A DNA stretch of 64,000 bases from CAZXYS01 sp964645005 (lineage in GTDB: Bacteria; Bacteroidota; Ignavibacteria; Kapaibacteriales; UBA2268), in contig CAZXYS010000001.1 in NCBI GenBank assembly GCA_964645005.1, forward strand, positions 124,001-188,000, written 5' to 3'. Under the pieces are notes generated by a model. That model was not told the DNA's origin. It searched no databases and worked only from the letters and a program-made list of their open reading frames with translations. Below are positions 44,348-56,400 of the stretch, piece by piece (positions within the stretch are counted from its first letter, which is position 1; each line of letters opens with the position of its first letter). A program made the position numbers and the translations under genes.

Positions 44348-45400
44348 TCAAGACCGACCGCTTTTTTCGACGAATGAAGTAAGCGAAGTAATAAGTTTGT
44401 TCTTGCGGTCGGAAAGGAAAAACTCGATAAGCAGGAACAGCAGCGCTCCCGCTATCAAATACTGAAATCGATCCTCGTAATCGGCAAACATTTTCGAACT
44501 GAATTCCTTCTTTTCCATGCCGGAAATATCTTGCAGAAGATTTGCCAGTTCGGGATCGCCGCCCGTCGAGCGTATAAATTCGCCGTCACCCGCTGCAGCA
44601 AGCTGCTGAAGCATAGCTGCGTCCAGCTTTGAGATGATGGTATTACCCTGATCATTATTTTTATAGCCCTGCCGAACGCCGTTCTTGTAAACCGGTATAG
44701 GACCGCCTTTTATGGTTCCCATACCGATTGTATGGATAATAATGCCATTATCTGCTGCATCCGCAGCCTTACCAAGGGCATCGTCTTCGTGATTTTCGCC
44801 GTCGGTGATGATTATGAGTACTTTATGCTTTTTCTCTTCATCGCTGTAAGAATCCATTGCCAAATCAATAGCGCTGCCTACGGCAGTCCCCTGCACGGGG
44901 ATAACATCCGTGTCTATTGTACTTAATATCAGCTTCGCGGCGGAATAATCCACAGTCAGCGGCAGCTGCATGAAGGAAGTGCCCGCGAAAGTGATAAGCC
45001 CGATGCGGTCATTCCTGAGTTTGTCTATCATTCGTGATATCGCCTGCTTGGCGCGGTCGAGGCGGTTAGGCTTGATATCTTCGCATTTCATGCTGTTGGA
45101 AACATCGAGGGCAATTATTACATCTACCCCTTCTCTCTTATATTCCTTAAGTTTGCTTCCGATCTGCGGATTGGCGATTCCAAAAATTATAAATGAAAAG
45201 CTGATCAAAATCAGGATAAATTTTACGAAAGGCTTGTATTTCGAAAATTCAGGGTGCAGGTTTTGCAAAAGCAATGGATCGCCGAACTTCGCCATGTCTC
45301 TCTTGCGCTTCCACTGCAAGTAGATGAAAATTAGTATCAATAGCGGTATAATGAATAAACCGTAAAGATAATCACTATTTTCAAGCCTGATTATGTCCAT
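44348..45400 (-). CDS. batB: BatB: VWA-domain membrane protein
   Basis: The 350-residue protein has two N-terminal membrane helices (~12-30, ~60-78), a von Willebrand A domain with MIDAS DVSNS at 99-103, plus TAVG and ITDGENHEDD, and a C-terminal helix (~315-335). This is the BatA/BatB family. Only one such gene is present, with no batA, moxR or DUF58 upstream; the neighbour is the SBBP cargo gene. It is first in the operon batB-C-D-E. Confidence 0.88.
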   Translation of the reverse strand: MDIIRLENSDYLYGLFIIPLLILIFIYLQWKRKRDMAKFGDPLLLQNLHPEFSKYKPFVKFILILISFSFIIFGIANPQIGSKLKEYKREGVDVIIALDVSNSMKCEDIKPNRLDRAKQAISRMIDKLRNDRIGLITFAGTSFMQLPLTVDYSAAKLILSTIDTDVIPVQGTAVGSAIDLAMDSYSDEEKKHKVLIIITDGENHEDDALGKAADAADNGIIIHTIGMGTIKGGPIPVYKNGVRQGYKNNDQGNTIISKLDAAMLQQLAAAGDGEFIRSTGGDPELANLLQDISGMEKKEFSSKMFADYEDRFQYLIAGALLFLLIEFFLSDRKNKLITSLTSFVEKSGRS

Positions 45401-45582
45401 TTTTACCGCTAAATTTAAATTTCCTAAAAATCAATATTTAGATTCAAAAATTAACAATAAATTTATTAACCAACAATTTTGCCGCTTCTAACGCAAAAAT
45501 AAAAGTAATCTAAAGTTAAAAATGACCAAAATTACTAGACGAAATGTCTTTTCAATAAGTTTACGCTGTTTTGCAAATTTTG

Positions 45583-48500
45583 TTACTTCACTATCTCCAT
45601 CTTTCTGAAGATCTTATTGGTTGGAGTTCTGAGCACATAGATATAAATTCCTGCCGGTAGGTTATCCGGGGCAAAATTCACGCGGTATAAACCAGGCTGG
45701 ACATCTTCCTCGAATAATGTTTTTACCTTCTTGCCCATTATATCTATCAAGTAGAGTTCAGTTTTACCATGTTGGATTGTTGAGAAGATGATTTCAGTTT
45801 CGTTGCTGAAAGGATTGGGGCGGTTCTGCAGCAGATATTGCTTCCCGGACTCGAAGAATAGGCGCTCTCCACCGGCATAGCAGAGATCGGTAAGGCAGAA
45901 TATTGTCGTATCAACGGTGTTGAAAATGTCAGGTGCATTCCAGACTACGGAATCAATGATGATCGGGGAACAGGCTGCATCACCCCATGCAGTACGGAAA
46001 TTGAAATCAGCCAGAAGACCGATTGTATCCTCCCGAACACCACTTATGGTGATAACATTTTCTCTGTCTCCGTGTGTATGGCAGGTGAAATTTCCAAATG
46101 GGAGTAATACTGTTTTATTATACCGCAGATAGACTGTGAAGCTGTCCGCTTCAACCTTGGTTAGATTTTTTGATGAAGCAAGTGTTATGGGAACGGTGAT
46201 CTCTTCACCTGCTGCTGCAAAAATAGTGTCAGGCACCGAAAATTCAGCGCTGGCAATACCCTTCCAGAATTCGAACTCATCAGAGACAGCCGTGCAGCCA
46301 TTTTTATCATAAATTCTAACTGAATAGCTGCCGGTAGTATCGGGTACATATTTTCTATCGGCAGCGCCGGGAATAGGAGTACCATCTTTGTACCACTGGT
46401 AGTCTTCTGCCGGAGTCGAATAAAGTGAATCCATGACTTTAGTGATTTGCGGCTTTGGTGGATTGGGATGAACTGTAACGGTTATAAAGGTATTGCTTTC
46501 GCCGGTGCAGCCATTGGCGTCGGTGACTTCTACAGAGTAATCACCTGATTTAGTTACTTCTATCATCCTGCTTGTAGAGCCGTCCGACCATTCGTATGAT
46601 TCGAAACCGGCGTCGGCGATAAGCTCAGTTGTATCTCCTTCGCAAAATTCGATGGGACCGTTCACAGTTATATCCGGTTCCGGCAAAGGATGAACAGTGA
46701 CAATGAATTCTTCTGAAACATTTTCGCAGCCGGTAATGTCATTTCTCTCAAAAACGGTTATCGTTTTGGAACCTGAGCTGGTCCAGTTGACAATAATATT
46801 TGCCGCCCCCTGTCCCTCTTTGATATCTCCTCCGGAAACCGACCAGGTATAGGAGTGGTCAGCGGTCTCGGCTGTTTCATAACTATAGTCGTTGTCTGAG
46901 AAGCATAGTTCTCCGGCGCCTCTGATCTTAGGGTGGGGGAGAGGATGTTTTGTTACGATAGCAGTATCTCTTCCTTCGCAATCATATTTATCTTTAACTA
47001 ACACCGAATAAGTACCGGAAGATTTAACTACAATTTGTCTGCTTGTCTCTCCAGTGCTCCATTTATAACTGTCATATCCGTTGCCTGCATTGAGTATCAG
47101 GCTGTCGCCTTCGCAAAATTCCATTTTGCCAGTATTTGAAGTGATCTCTGGCAGTAGTTCATCAGCAATATTAACATACATTGTATCGCAGCCAACACAG
47201 CCGGTTGTTTTATTTGTATCTATAATTGTGATCTTGCCTGTACCGCTGCCTGCCCATTTAACTTCAATATTAGTATCATCCATTTTAGGGCTATATGTTG
47301 TACTTCCCGATACCGTCCAGGTATATGTATGGTTGGGGTAAGAATTTATCCAATAAATAACATTTTCTGAAAAAGCACAGACGCTCTCAGGACCATGTAT
47401 TAGAGGTGCAGGATTCGGATGAACCGTAAATTCAACAGAATCCCTGCCGGTACACCCGTTTGAATCGGTTACAGTTACTAAATATTCTCCGGATTCAGAC
47501 ACAGTGATTTTGCTGTCGGTTTCTCCGTGACCCCATTCATATTTCTCGTAATCTCCTTCAACTGATAGTTCAGAAGAATCACCCTCACAAACTTCAAGAT
47601 CACCGGTTATTTCCGGTTCCGGCGAATCAAACAATTCGATTTCAATCGGTTTTGAAGTTCCCGTACAACCTAAATCGTCGACAACTGTTACATAATATAT
47701 ACCTTCTTTTTTAACCTTAATCTTTTGTGTAGTTTCTCCCGTTGACCATGTATATTCTTCGAAACCGTCTGCAGCAAGCAGAACTACGCTGTCCCCCGGG
47801 CAAAACGGAACATCCCCTACAATGCCGACATCCGGCACATGCTCGAAACGGCATATTTTAAGTACAAAAGCATCCGCAGTACCTTCGAAATCTTTCTGGT
47901 GTGCAGCATCTGTCACATGAAAATCATCACTTCCGGTAACACCGCATACCAGTACATGATCTCCCGGATCAGTATCCACACCATAAGCATTATCATCGTA
48001 TCTTCCGCCAATGTACGAAGCCCATTTTATCTCGCTGGCATCCGGAGCAGCTTTCAGGATGAAAGCGTCTCCGGTACTTGAGACACCGGTAAATTCATCT
48101 TTAAAGGCTCCGTAAGTCAGAGCCAGATCATCACTGTAGGTGTGCCCGGCAGCCAGGATATTGTCCGAATTATCTACAGCTATAGCTCTGGCGGCGTCAT
48201 TTTCTTTGCCGCCGTAAAAGCCTGACCAGATTATCTGGCTGCTGCTATTTATTTTAGTTATTATTACATCGCTTTTTCCGTTTTTCATACTTTGGAACAC
48301 ACCACCGGCACTATGGTAGTCAGCACTGTAAGTTTCACCTGTAAAAACTATATCATTATTACTATCCACAGCAAGAGAATAACATCGATCTGCTGCTATA
48401 CCCCCGAAGAGCTTTGAATCCAGATAACTTGACTTATTCGGGGGAGCGTCAAAACGTGCAATAAAGGCATCGTAGCCTTCGGGTTCTTCACGATCATCTT

Positions 48501-49986
48501 CACCGGTGACATTAACAGGAAAATTCTTGCTATTAGTAAATCCACCGAAAACAATATCACCATTTTTATCATAAGCTGCCGTGCGAGCTTCATCAGTGCT
48601 GTCGCCCCCGAAATAAGTGCCCCAGATGTATCTGCCGTCAAGTGTCATCCTCGCAAGAAAACCATCGGCATTGCCGTACTGATCTTTGTCAAACCCGCTA
48701 TCTGACGTAATAATATTTTTACTTTTAGTCCACCCGGTAATAGCTAGTTCTACTCCATTTTTGACCGCAATACCGTAGAAGTGCTCTTCTTTCTCGCCGC
48801 CGTAATATGTTGACCAGATGAGTTGTCCGACACTGTTAAATTTTGCTATGAATCCGTCAGTGCCTTCGTTAATGGGACCATTAAAAGTTTTGTCCATGGC
48901 ATCATCGGTTACGGGAAAGTTCCGGCTCCAGGTGAATCCTGTGAGATAAATATTGTCGTATTCATCAAAGTCAAGATCCTGTGCATAATCTGTCTCTTCA
49001 CCACCGAAATAGGTAGCCCAGAGAAGATTACCGCTGTTATCTAATTTGATTATAAACGCATCGAAGAAGCCGTTCCTTTTTTGCTGGTGGGCGCCGGGGC
49101 TTACAGGGAAGTCTATACTCAGCGTTCTTCCTGTCACTACCGTATTGTTTCTGCTGTCAATTTTCAGAGATTGGGCATGCTCGCCATTGGAACCGCCGTA
49201 ATATGTGGACCAGAGTAAATTTGGGTCGATGACAAGTTTGTTGCTTTTGTTGTAGTCACCAATTTCAAAAGATATGCTGTGGTCTTTGATTGAATATCCG
49301 CAAGAAATTTCTTCCTTGGTATATTCATTTTCATGAATCTGATAAGCATAGGGACTTTCTTCTCTGATAATGCCATTATATGTTTTGATCTGCAGTGAAT
49401 TGTCATCTAAAAGCTCTAATTGCGCTGAACTTGAATATGTCATTTTGATTGTGTCAGGATTGGCGCCAGGATGAAGAATAAAATCATATTTAAGCTTGTT
49501 TTTTCGCTGTGAATGATAAAAGACAAGATCGATATTTTCATAAATATTTTTGTAGATGATCTTTTGGGAAGCAATTAGATTTTCAAATCTTTCTGAAGAA
49601 CCTTTGTAGAAATTTATCTTCTGAGAGAGAGTATCACCTGATATTACCTTTGCATCCGAATTACAACCTTCGAAACTCAGGTCAATTCTTTCAATTTGAC
49701 AGTCCTCTTTAGAAAAATCTTTAATATCAGTAAGATTTGAATATTCCGGGAAAACATAGCTGATGCCTGTTTTTCTGAAGAACAACTTCGAATTATGTTC
49801 ACCTGTATAAAATAGAATATCATCGCAGCTTTTACCGTTGATACCGGTAACCTGCCCCTTATTTTCAATAAAAAAATTGTTACCGTCGATCAGATTTTCC
49901 GTCGAGTAAACAAGGGATTTGTTAAAAAAAAGTGAAAAGAAAACAATAATAATGAACTTTAAACCGTATTTTTCGAAGATATTCAT
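45583..49986 (-). CDS. Giant SBBP/Ig/cohesin-like protein with T9SS sorting domain
   Basis: This 1467-residue protein has a signal peptide (~1-28) and a DUF7948-like N-terminal domain (~35-250: IENKGQVTG, YDFILHPGANPDTIKM). About eight to nine SBBP propeller repeats follow to ~710 (STYYGGSNGEHAQSL, WATYFGGEETDYAQDL). Four to five Ig-like modules occupy ~715-1240, with FCPGDSVVL/FCEGDS and GYDSYKWSTGE units. A cohesin-like domain lies at ~1243-1380 (FAAAGEEITVPITLASSKNLT) and the T9SS tail at ~1389-1467 (NRPNPFSNETEIIFS ... PAGIYIYVLRT). It looks like a large surface adhesin. It is divergent from sprA, separated by 442 bp. Confidence 0.92.
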   Translation of the reverse strand: MNIFEKYGLKFIIIVFFSLFFNKSLVYSTENLIDGNNFFIENKGQVTGINGKSCDDILFYTGEHNSKLFFRKTGISYVFPEYSNLTDIKDFSKEDCQIERIDLSFEGCNSDAKVISGDTLSQKINFYKGSSERFENLIASQKIIYKNIYENIDLVFYHSQRKNKLKYDFILHPGANPDTIKMTYSSSAQLELLDDNSLQIKTYNGIIREESPYAYQIHENEYTKEEISCGYSIKDHSISFEIGDYNKSNKLVIDPNLLWSTYYGGSNGEHAQSLKIDSRNNTVVTGRTLSIDFPVSPGAHQQKRNGFFDAFIIKLDNSGNLLWATYFGGEETDYAQDLDFDEYDNIYLTGFTWSRNFPVTDDAMDKTFNGPINEGTDGFIAKFNSVGQLIWSTYYGGEKEEHFYGIAVKNGVELAITGWTKSKNIITSDSGFDKDQYGNADGFLARMTLDGRYIWGTYFGGDSTDEARTAAYDKNGDIVFGGFTNSKNFPVNVTGEDDREEPEGYDAFIARFDAPPNKSSYLDSKLFGGIAADRCYSLAVDSNNDIVFTGETYSADYHSAGGVFQSMKNGKSDVIITKINSSSQIIWSGFYGGKENDAARAIAVDNSDNILAAGHTYSDDLALTYGAFKDEFTGVSSTGDAFILKAAPDASEIKWASYIGGRYDDNAYGVDTDPGDHVLVCGVTGSDDFHVTDAAHQKDFEGTADAFVLKICRFEHVPDVGIVGDVPFCPGDSVVLLAADGFEEYTWSTGETTQKIKVKKEGIYYVTVVDDLGCTGTSKPIEIELFDSPEPEITGDLEVCEGDSSELSVEGDYEKYEWGHGETDSKITVSESGEYLVTVTDSNGCTGRDSVEFTVHPNPAPLIHGPESVCAFSENVIYWINSYPNHTYTWTVSGSTTYSPKMDDTNIEVKWAGSGTGKITIIDTNKTTGCVGCDTMYVNIADELLPEITSNTGKMEFCEGDSLILNAGNGYDSYKWSTGETSRQIVVKSSGTYSVLVKDKYDCEGRDTAIVTKHPLPHPKIRGAGELCFSDNDYSYETAETADHSYTWSVSGGDIKEGQGAANIIVNWTSSGSKTITVFERNDITGCENVSEEFIVTVHPLPEPDITVNGPIEFCEGDTTELIADAGFESYEWSDGSTSRMIEVTKSGDYSVEVTDANGCTGESNTFITVTVHPNPPKPQITKVMDSLYSTPAEDYQWYKDGTPIPGAADRKYVPDTTGSYSVRIYDKNGCTAVSDEFEFWKGIASAEFSVPDTIFAAAGEEITVPITLASSKNLTKVEADSFTVYLRYNKTVLLPFGNFTCHTHGDRENVITISGVREDTIGLLADFNFRTAWGDAACSPIIIDSVVWNAPDIFNTVDTTIFCLTDLCYAGGERLFFESGKQYLLQNRPNPFSNETEIIFSTIQHGKTELYLIDIMGKKVKTLFEEDVQPGLYRVNFAPDNLPAGIYIYVLRTPTNKIFRKMEIVK

Positions 49987-50428
49987 CAGATTTTTTCAGA
50001 TTTGTTGAATGAACAGTTAAAAATATTGAGAAAAATTTTATTAACTAATATAGTAACACTTTTTAACATTAAAAAACGTTTAACTTTAAAATAAATGGCA
50101 TGGTTTTAGTATTTACATTGTATTTTATGTAAAATTAATAGGATTAACAGGAAAAATAGAATTTTTTATCGAAGATATTTATTAATATAAAATTGTATCA
50201 TAAATTTGCACTTAGTCATAACAAAATAAATATAACTTGTTGAAGCAAAAATCTCGGTTTATATTGAATTTTCAAAAAATTAGGAGATCACTATAGAAAT
50301 AACACTGCTACAATTTTTATATAAGTAACATATTGTTCATCGGTTAACGAGTTCGATACGGTTAAGAGCGGTAAAATACAAAACAAAGGTGAGTGGTGAT
50401 CATAACGGTTACTTAATAAACCATTATT
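49987..50428. other. 442-bp divergent spacer between cargo gene and sprA
   Basis: AT-rich and without repeats seen elsewhere in the window. No small ORF, hairpin terminator or RNA is evident. It must hold both promoters. Confidence 0.5.
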
Positions 50429-53400
50429 TTGGAATATAATCGGTTAAGAATTTTGCGTAGCAGTGAAAAAAAAATATTTACAATAATTATATTTTCAATA
50501 ATATTATTCTTTACTACCGGTCAAACCGGTAGAAGTTCCCAATTCTTTACAGACTACTTTTCTACTTATAACTACTCCACATATAATCTCCTCAATTATA
50601 ATTATTTCCTTTTCAGCCCTTTCAATCCATCTTACTTTAATTTGCTTTGGCAGGATCTTGATGAAGCCGCCTCACCAAAAGATTCAAGCTATTTCGACAA
50701 AGGACTGATGTATGACAAGGAAAATCTCGGTAGATATGAAGAACTTCGCAGCAGATTTGGCTTCTATGAAAATTACATTCCGGAAGGTTATGAATATTCC
50801 GCCGAAATGGATTCTTCCGGCGAGAGATTTAGAACAAGGGAAACCTTCGATAGCATAAACATTACCTACCCTTATGAATTAAGCCTTGATGAATACTTAG
50901 AGCTTAGAAAGAATAAATTAACAGATAATATCTGGGATTCGCTTACCGCCGATTATGATCTTAAAAAGTCACTTTCCGGAGGAGATATAGCCAGATTGCT
51001 GGGGCAGGCTACGGGAATTGCTATTCCAGTACCGCCCAATCCGGTTATTAACATTTTTGGTAAGCCTGAGATAAGCATTAATGTAAACGGGGAAGTGAAC
51101 CTTAGAATGGGCTTCCGCTGGGATTCGCAGAATTTGGGTACTGTATCGGCATTCGGGCAGACGCAGGCTTCGCCTATGTTTAATCAGGACATAAGGGTGA
51201 ACGTAAGCGGTAGAATAGGAGATAAACTCAAACTGGGCACCGACTGGAACACACGCAGGACTTTCGATCATGATAACCAGTTCAAGATAGGATATGAAGG
51301 CGAAGACGATGATATTATCAAGCTGGTCGAAGTGGGTAATGTCAGCCTGCCGCTGGAATCGCAGTTAATCGGCGGTGGAGATGCCCTGTTCGGTGTTCGT
51401 GCTGATTTTCAGTTCGGTCCATTATTCCTGAAAACATTGTTTTCACAGAGACGCGGCGAAAGGAAATTTGTTGACGTCCGCGGCGGCGTCAGCAGGCAGT
51501 ACTTCCGATTGCATGCTTATGATTATGCCAAGAATCACTTCTTCCTTGATACAGCATATAAAACTATTTATGATTCATATTTTGAGAATCCCTCTTCACC
51601 TGTAATTAAAAATGATAATAGTGAAGCCAACTATATGCGAATAAAAGAAATAGAAGTATGGGAAACTACAAATGATGTCCGTGATGTTCATTCTGCCGAA
51701 GCGGTTGCTTTTGCTGATCTGGAACCTATTAAAAGTAAACAGGGGGAAACGTATTCTAATTCTAAGAAAAGTGAACCGATGGAAGCAGGAAAAATTGAAA
51801 GCGGAAGATTTATGAGGTTAGATTCAAACCGATATCGAGTAAACCGTAATCTTGGGACATTAACGATTTTGAATCTTCGTCAGGATCGTACTTATGCCGT
51901 TGCTTTTAGGACTGAAGGAAAAGATGCCAATACTCCCAATGATGATGAATATTATGGCACATTCTCACAGCATGCAAAAACTAAGGATACGCTGATCCTT
52001 AGACTGGTATACCGACCAAATCTGCAGCCTAAATTTGAAACTCTATGGGACAGGCAGATGAAGAATATATACTCCATCAATGCCACAAATGTTAACAGGG
52101 ATGAAACAGAGATAGGTGTCTGGTATATAAATCAATCAAATGATTCTACTGATGTATTGCAGGGTGCTCCTGACAAGCTTTTAAAAATTTTAGGTGTTGA
52201 CAACGTAACTAATAGTACAGGTTCAAAGCCCCCTGACGGTAAATTTGACCTTAAGGAGCCATTTTTCAATGCCCAATACGGAGAGATAACCTTTCCTGAC
52301 ACCAGACCTTTTGACAGCGGGTTAGTAGAATATTTCGAAGAACAAGGTAACGCGCAATTGGCTCAACAATACACTTTCCCGGAAGTGTATGATACAACTT
52401 ATGACATTGCCCGATTGAATGCCAATCGCGATAGATTTATTATCTCCGGCTACGTCTCCGGCAGGGCTACTAACAAAATATCTCTCGGGGCTTTTAATCT
52501 GGCTCAAGGGAGCGTGAAAATCACCCTTGACGGAAAGCAACTCCGCGAATATGAAGACTATATAGTTGACTATTACGCCGGTACGGTTACTCTTAGAAAT
52601 CCAAGAGCCACTCTGCCAAACGCTGACCTGCAAATTCAATATGAGCAGCACGATGTTTTTAATATTTCAACCAGAACTTTAGCAGGAATACGGGGTGATT
52701 ATATCGTCGAGCGCAATAGAAGAATGGAAGCTATGTTAGGTTTTACCGTAATGCATTATGACCAATCGGCTCTTATCGACCGTGTACGAATTGGCGAAGA
52801 GCCTGTTTCAAACACAATGCTCGGGCTCGATGGAAGCCTTCAGTGGGATACTCCCTGGATGACCAAGATGCTCGATATGCTGCCTTTTTATGATACAAAA
52901 GCTAAATCCCACCTTAATGTTGGTGGTGAACTCGCAATGATCCTGCCTACTCCAAACAAGAGAGAATCAAATGTATCATCGGATAATGGCGAACCGGTAG
53001 TTTATATTGATGATTTTGAGGGAGCACAAAGACAAATATCTTTGGGGCTTAATCCCACGCAGTGGTCGCATTCATCGCCGCCCGTAGATTCTTCTATTGC
53101 TTTAGATGATACAAGCAGAGCCAAATACAGAGGAAAAATGTTCTGGTTTCAGTATTTTATACCTCGAGTTCCAATTAAAGATATATGGCCCAACCGCTCA
53201 ACACTTACAGGCAGATCAAAGGTGAGTCCTTTAGAAATTTTGTTTGATCCCAATTTCAGAGGCATCTATAATAATAATCCCGAGTATCTCGATCCCCGAA
53301 ATCCTGATTACGATTCTACCGATGCCTTCGCTTTTAAACCTGAGAATAGGGAGAAAATCTGGGGCGGTATGATGCGCCTATTTTCTTCGTTCAATACGAA

Positions 53401-56400
53401 CTTCGATACTGAGAATATCGAGTATATTGAAATTATGATGCGGGTTAATCCGAATCTATACGAGCCAGGCAGAACAAAAATGTATATTGAACTCGGACAG
53501 ATAAGTGAAGATGTGATACCAAATGACACTCTTGACACCGAGGATGGCAGTACTGCAGCAAATCCCCTGCCTAATGGTATTATCGATGTCGGTGAAGACA
53601 AAGGTCTTGACCGTCTAAATAATGATCAAGAGAGAGAGGTATACTTACCCCCGTTAAATAAGGAAGATGACCCTGCTCGTGATGACTACTCATTCAATTT
53701 TAATGAAGACGATCAGTACAGAGACGATAATGATTTCCGTTTCTATAATAATTATGAGGGAAATGCCAGAGTCTCCGAATTAGGTCAGTTCCCCGACACT
53801 GAGATACTCAATGATAATAACGGACAGACCCTTGCAAGAGACAACAGTTACTTTACTTATGAGGTGAATTTAACACCCGATCCAAACGTAAACAAACAAA
53901 TAGTTGGCGGTAATGAAGATAAAGGATGGTTTTTGTATAGAATACCTATAAGAAAACCTGACCGCAGAACCGGCAACCCATCATTTTCAAATATTCAATA
54001 CATCAGGGCTTGGTTTAAAGGCGGAGTGCTGAAAGCAAAGATAGCTGACTGGCGGCTTGTCGGTTCTCAGTGGCAGAGGATCAGCCAGTTTCAATCTGAT
54101 GTGCCGCCTGACGACAGCGTTATGTCGCTTGCATTCGTAAACCGCGAAGAGAACGCAGGACCACCGGACTTTTATACTCTTCCGCCGGGAGTTCATCCAC
54201 CTCGGCAAAGAGGAGCAGCACGCCAGTACGAAGATATTCAGCTTAATGAACAATCACTGTCGGTCAGTGTAAAAAATCTGAGGTATGGCGATGAAAGAAT
54301 GGCTGTTCGTATATTCCGCGACATGGATCTATTCAATTACAATGAACTGAAATTCTTTATCCATGGCGATGGCTCGATGCCTGATAAAATAGTTCCCGGT
54401 TCCACACCGAAGGCGTATGCTTTCGTACGCTTTGGGACGGACTCATCAAACTATTACGAATACAGAGTCCCATTGGTCAGGGGATGGCAGGATCTGGGAA
54501 TTAAAATGGATGAACTGACGGCTATAAAGAAAATAAGGGATACATCAAGAATATTCGAAAGACAGGATGGTTTCCCCGTGCCCGGTGAAGAATTTTCAAC
54601 ATTTGCCATCAAGGGAAATCCGATCCTGACAAGAGTTAAATTCTTTGGGGTAGGTATATCCAATCCTGAGGAGAGATTCCCCAACGAATTGACCACAACC
54701 ATGTGGGTGAACGAATTACGCCTGATAAGCCCCGAAGATGATGCCGACTGGGCAGGTATCGGTAATATTGATATGAAACTGGCAGATCTGGGCTCAATCT
54801 CGGCTAATTTCAGGCATAGTCTGCCTAATTTCCATAAACTGGAAGAGCGGTTCGGAAACAGAATGACTACGACTCAATGGTCTGTGTCGATGCAGGGTAA
54901 TCTGGAAAAGTTCGCGCCTAAAAGCTTCAAAGGTATGAAGCTTCCGATTTCTTACACTCACTCGGAATTTTTCGAGAATCCCGAATATGTGGCTAATAGT
55001 GACATAAATTTGGATGAAGCTGCGGATGCCGTTTATGATGATGTATATAATAATTCCCAGAATAGGGGGGAAGCAAAAAATGCAGCTCAGGAATTCAGAG
55101 AAGAATCTCAAACTCTAAGAATACAGGACAGGTGGGCGATTACCGGTGTGCAATTAGGATTGCCGACCAAATTCTGGATGATAGATAAAACGCTGAACAG
55201 GATTACATTTACATATTCTTACTCGCAGGAATATGAAAGATCGCCTGTGGTGGAGGAACGTTTTAGCTGGATATGGCAGCTCAATGCCAAGTACTCCGTT
55301 AATTTTCCCAATTTACTTGAATTCGAGCCTATGGGATGGGCAAAAGAAGTTCCAATACTAAATACATATAATGAATTGAAAGTGAACTTCCTGCCCAACA
55401 ATTTATCTCTTGGGCTGGATATGCAGCGCCAGCGTACAACTGAAAAGTCGCGCTTCCTTGACTTTCCGAGTCCTGTTTACAGGGACTTCTCAGCTTCAAG
55501 GAATGCACAGTTTACATGGAAATTTGCTGAAGGAGGATTCATAAATCCGGTGCTGGATTATTCTGTTAACTCTCAGAATACCCTTGTCCCTCTGGAATTC
55601 AATGCCCAGGGTGAGCAAAGAACCGGCAGTGAAATAGCCTCAGCAATGTTTTTCAACGACGGAAGTATCATTGATTTCGGAAAGAACAATAGACATACGC
55701 AGACCGTAACACTGAAATTTACTCCTGTACTGCCCAATGCGGCAGGTATAAGCGAAGCAATGGATATATCCGGGCAGTTTAATACCACCTATAATTGGGA
55801 TAATCCGAGGGAGCCTGATCCTGAGCTTACTGATGTTGCCAAAAATGCTAGTTATAACAGCAGCATAAGATTCAGTTTGGGATTGAAGCTGAAATCACTT
55901 GGCGATAGTTGGTTTGGCGGCGGGACATCATCTGGTCAAGGATCACCCACAGGTTTTGCTCCACCCGATACAAGCAGGGATAAAAAGCCCAAAAGCAAAA
56001 GCGGCGGTCTTAAACTGTTAGGAACCGTGGGTAAAGTATTTAAAACAATTTTCATGGATTACGAAAAGGTTGATTTCTCCATCAACCAGCAGAATTCCTC
56101 GACAAATCCGGGAGTTTACGGCGGTACAGGTATGAATAATTTCTGGGGTAGAAGTCTACTGTTCAGGGATAACAGAGATATCTATGGACCGAGTACTGCT
56201 TATCAGTTGGGGCTTGTATCGAATCCCCACGGAGGTTTTTATATGACAGGTTCCGATAAATTCCCCTGGTTCGGGTTCAATACATACACCGGCTTAAGAC
56301 CGCCAAATGCCGTACTGCAGGATAATTACAGCCAGTCTACTTCGTTCAAAATAGCTACTAACCGTCCTTTGTGGAAGGATGCAACCTTGGAGCTTAACTG

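Noticed and set aside
47081..47341. Repeated Ig-like units in the 1467-residue protein considered as a CRISPR-like array
   Set aside because: They are coding repeats in frame, too long and too diverged for CRISPR repeats; no array was seen anywhere.
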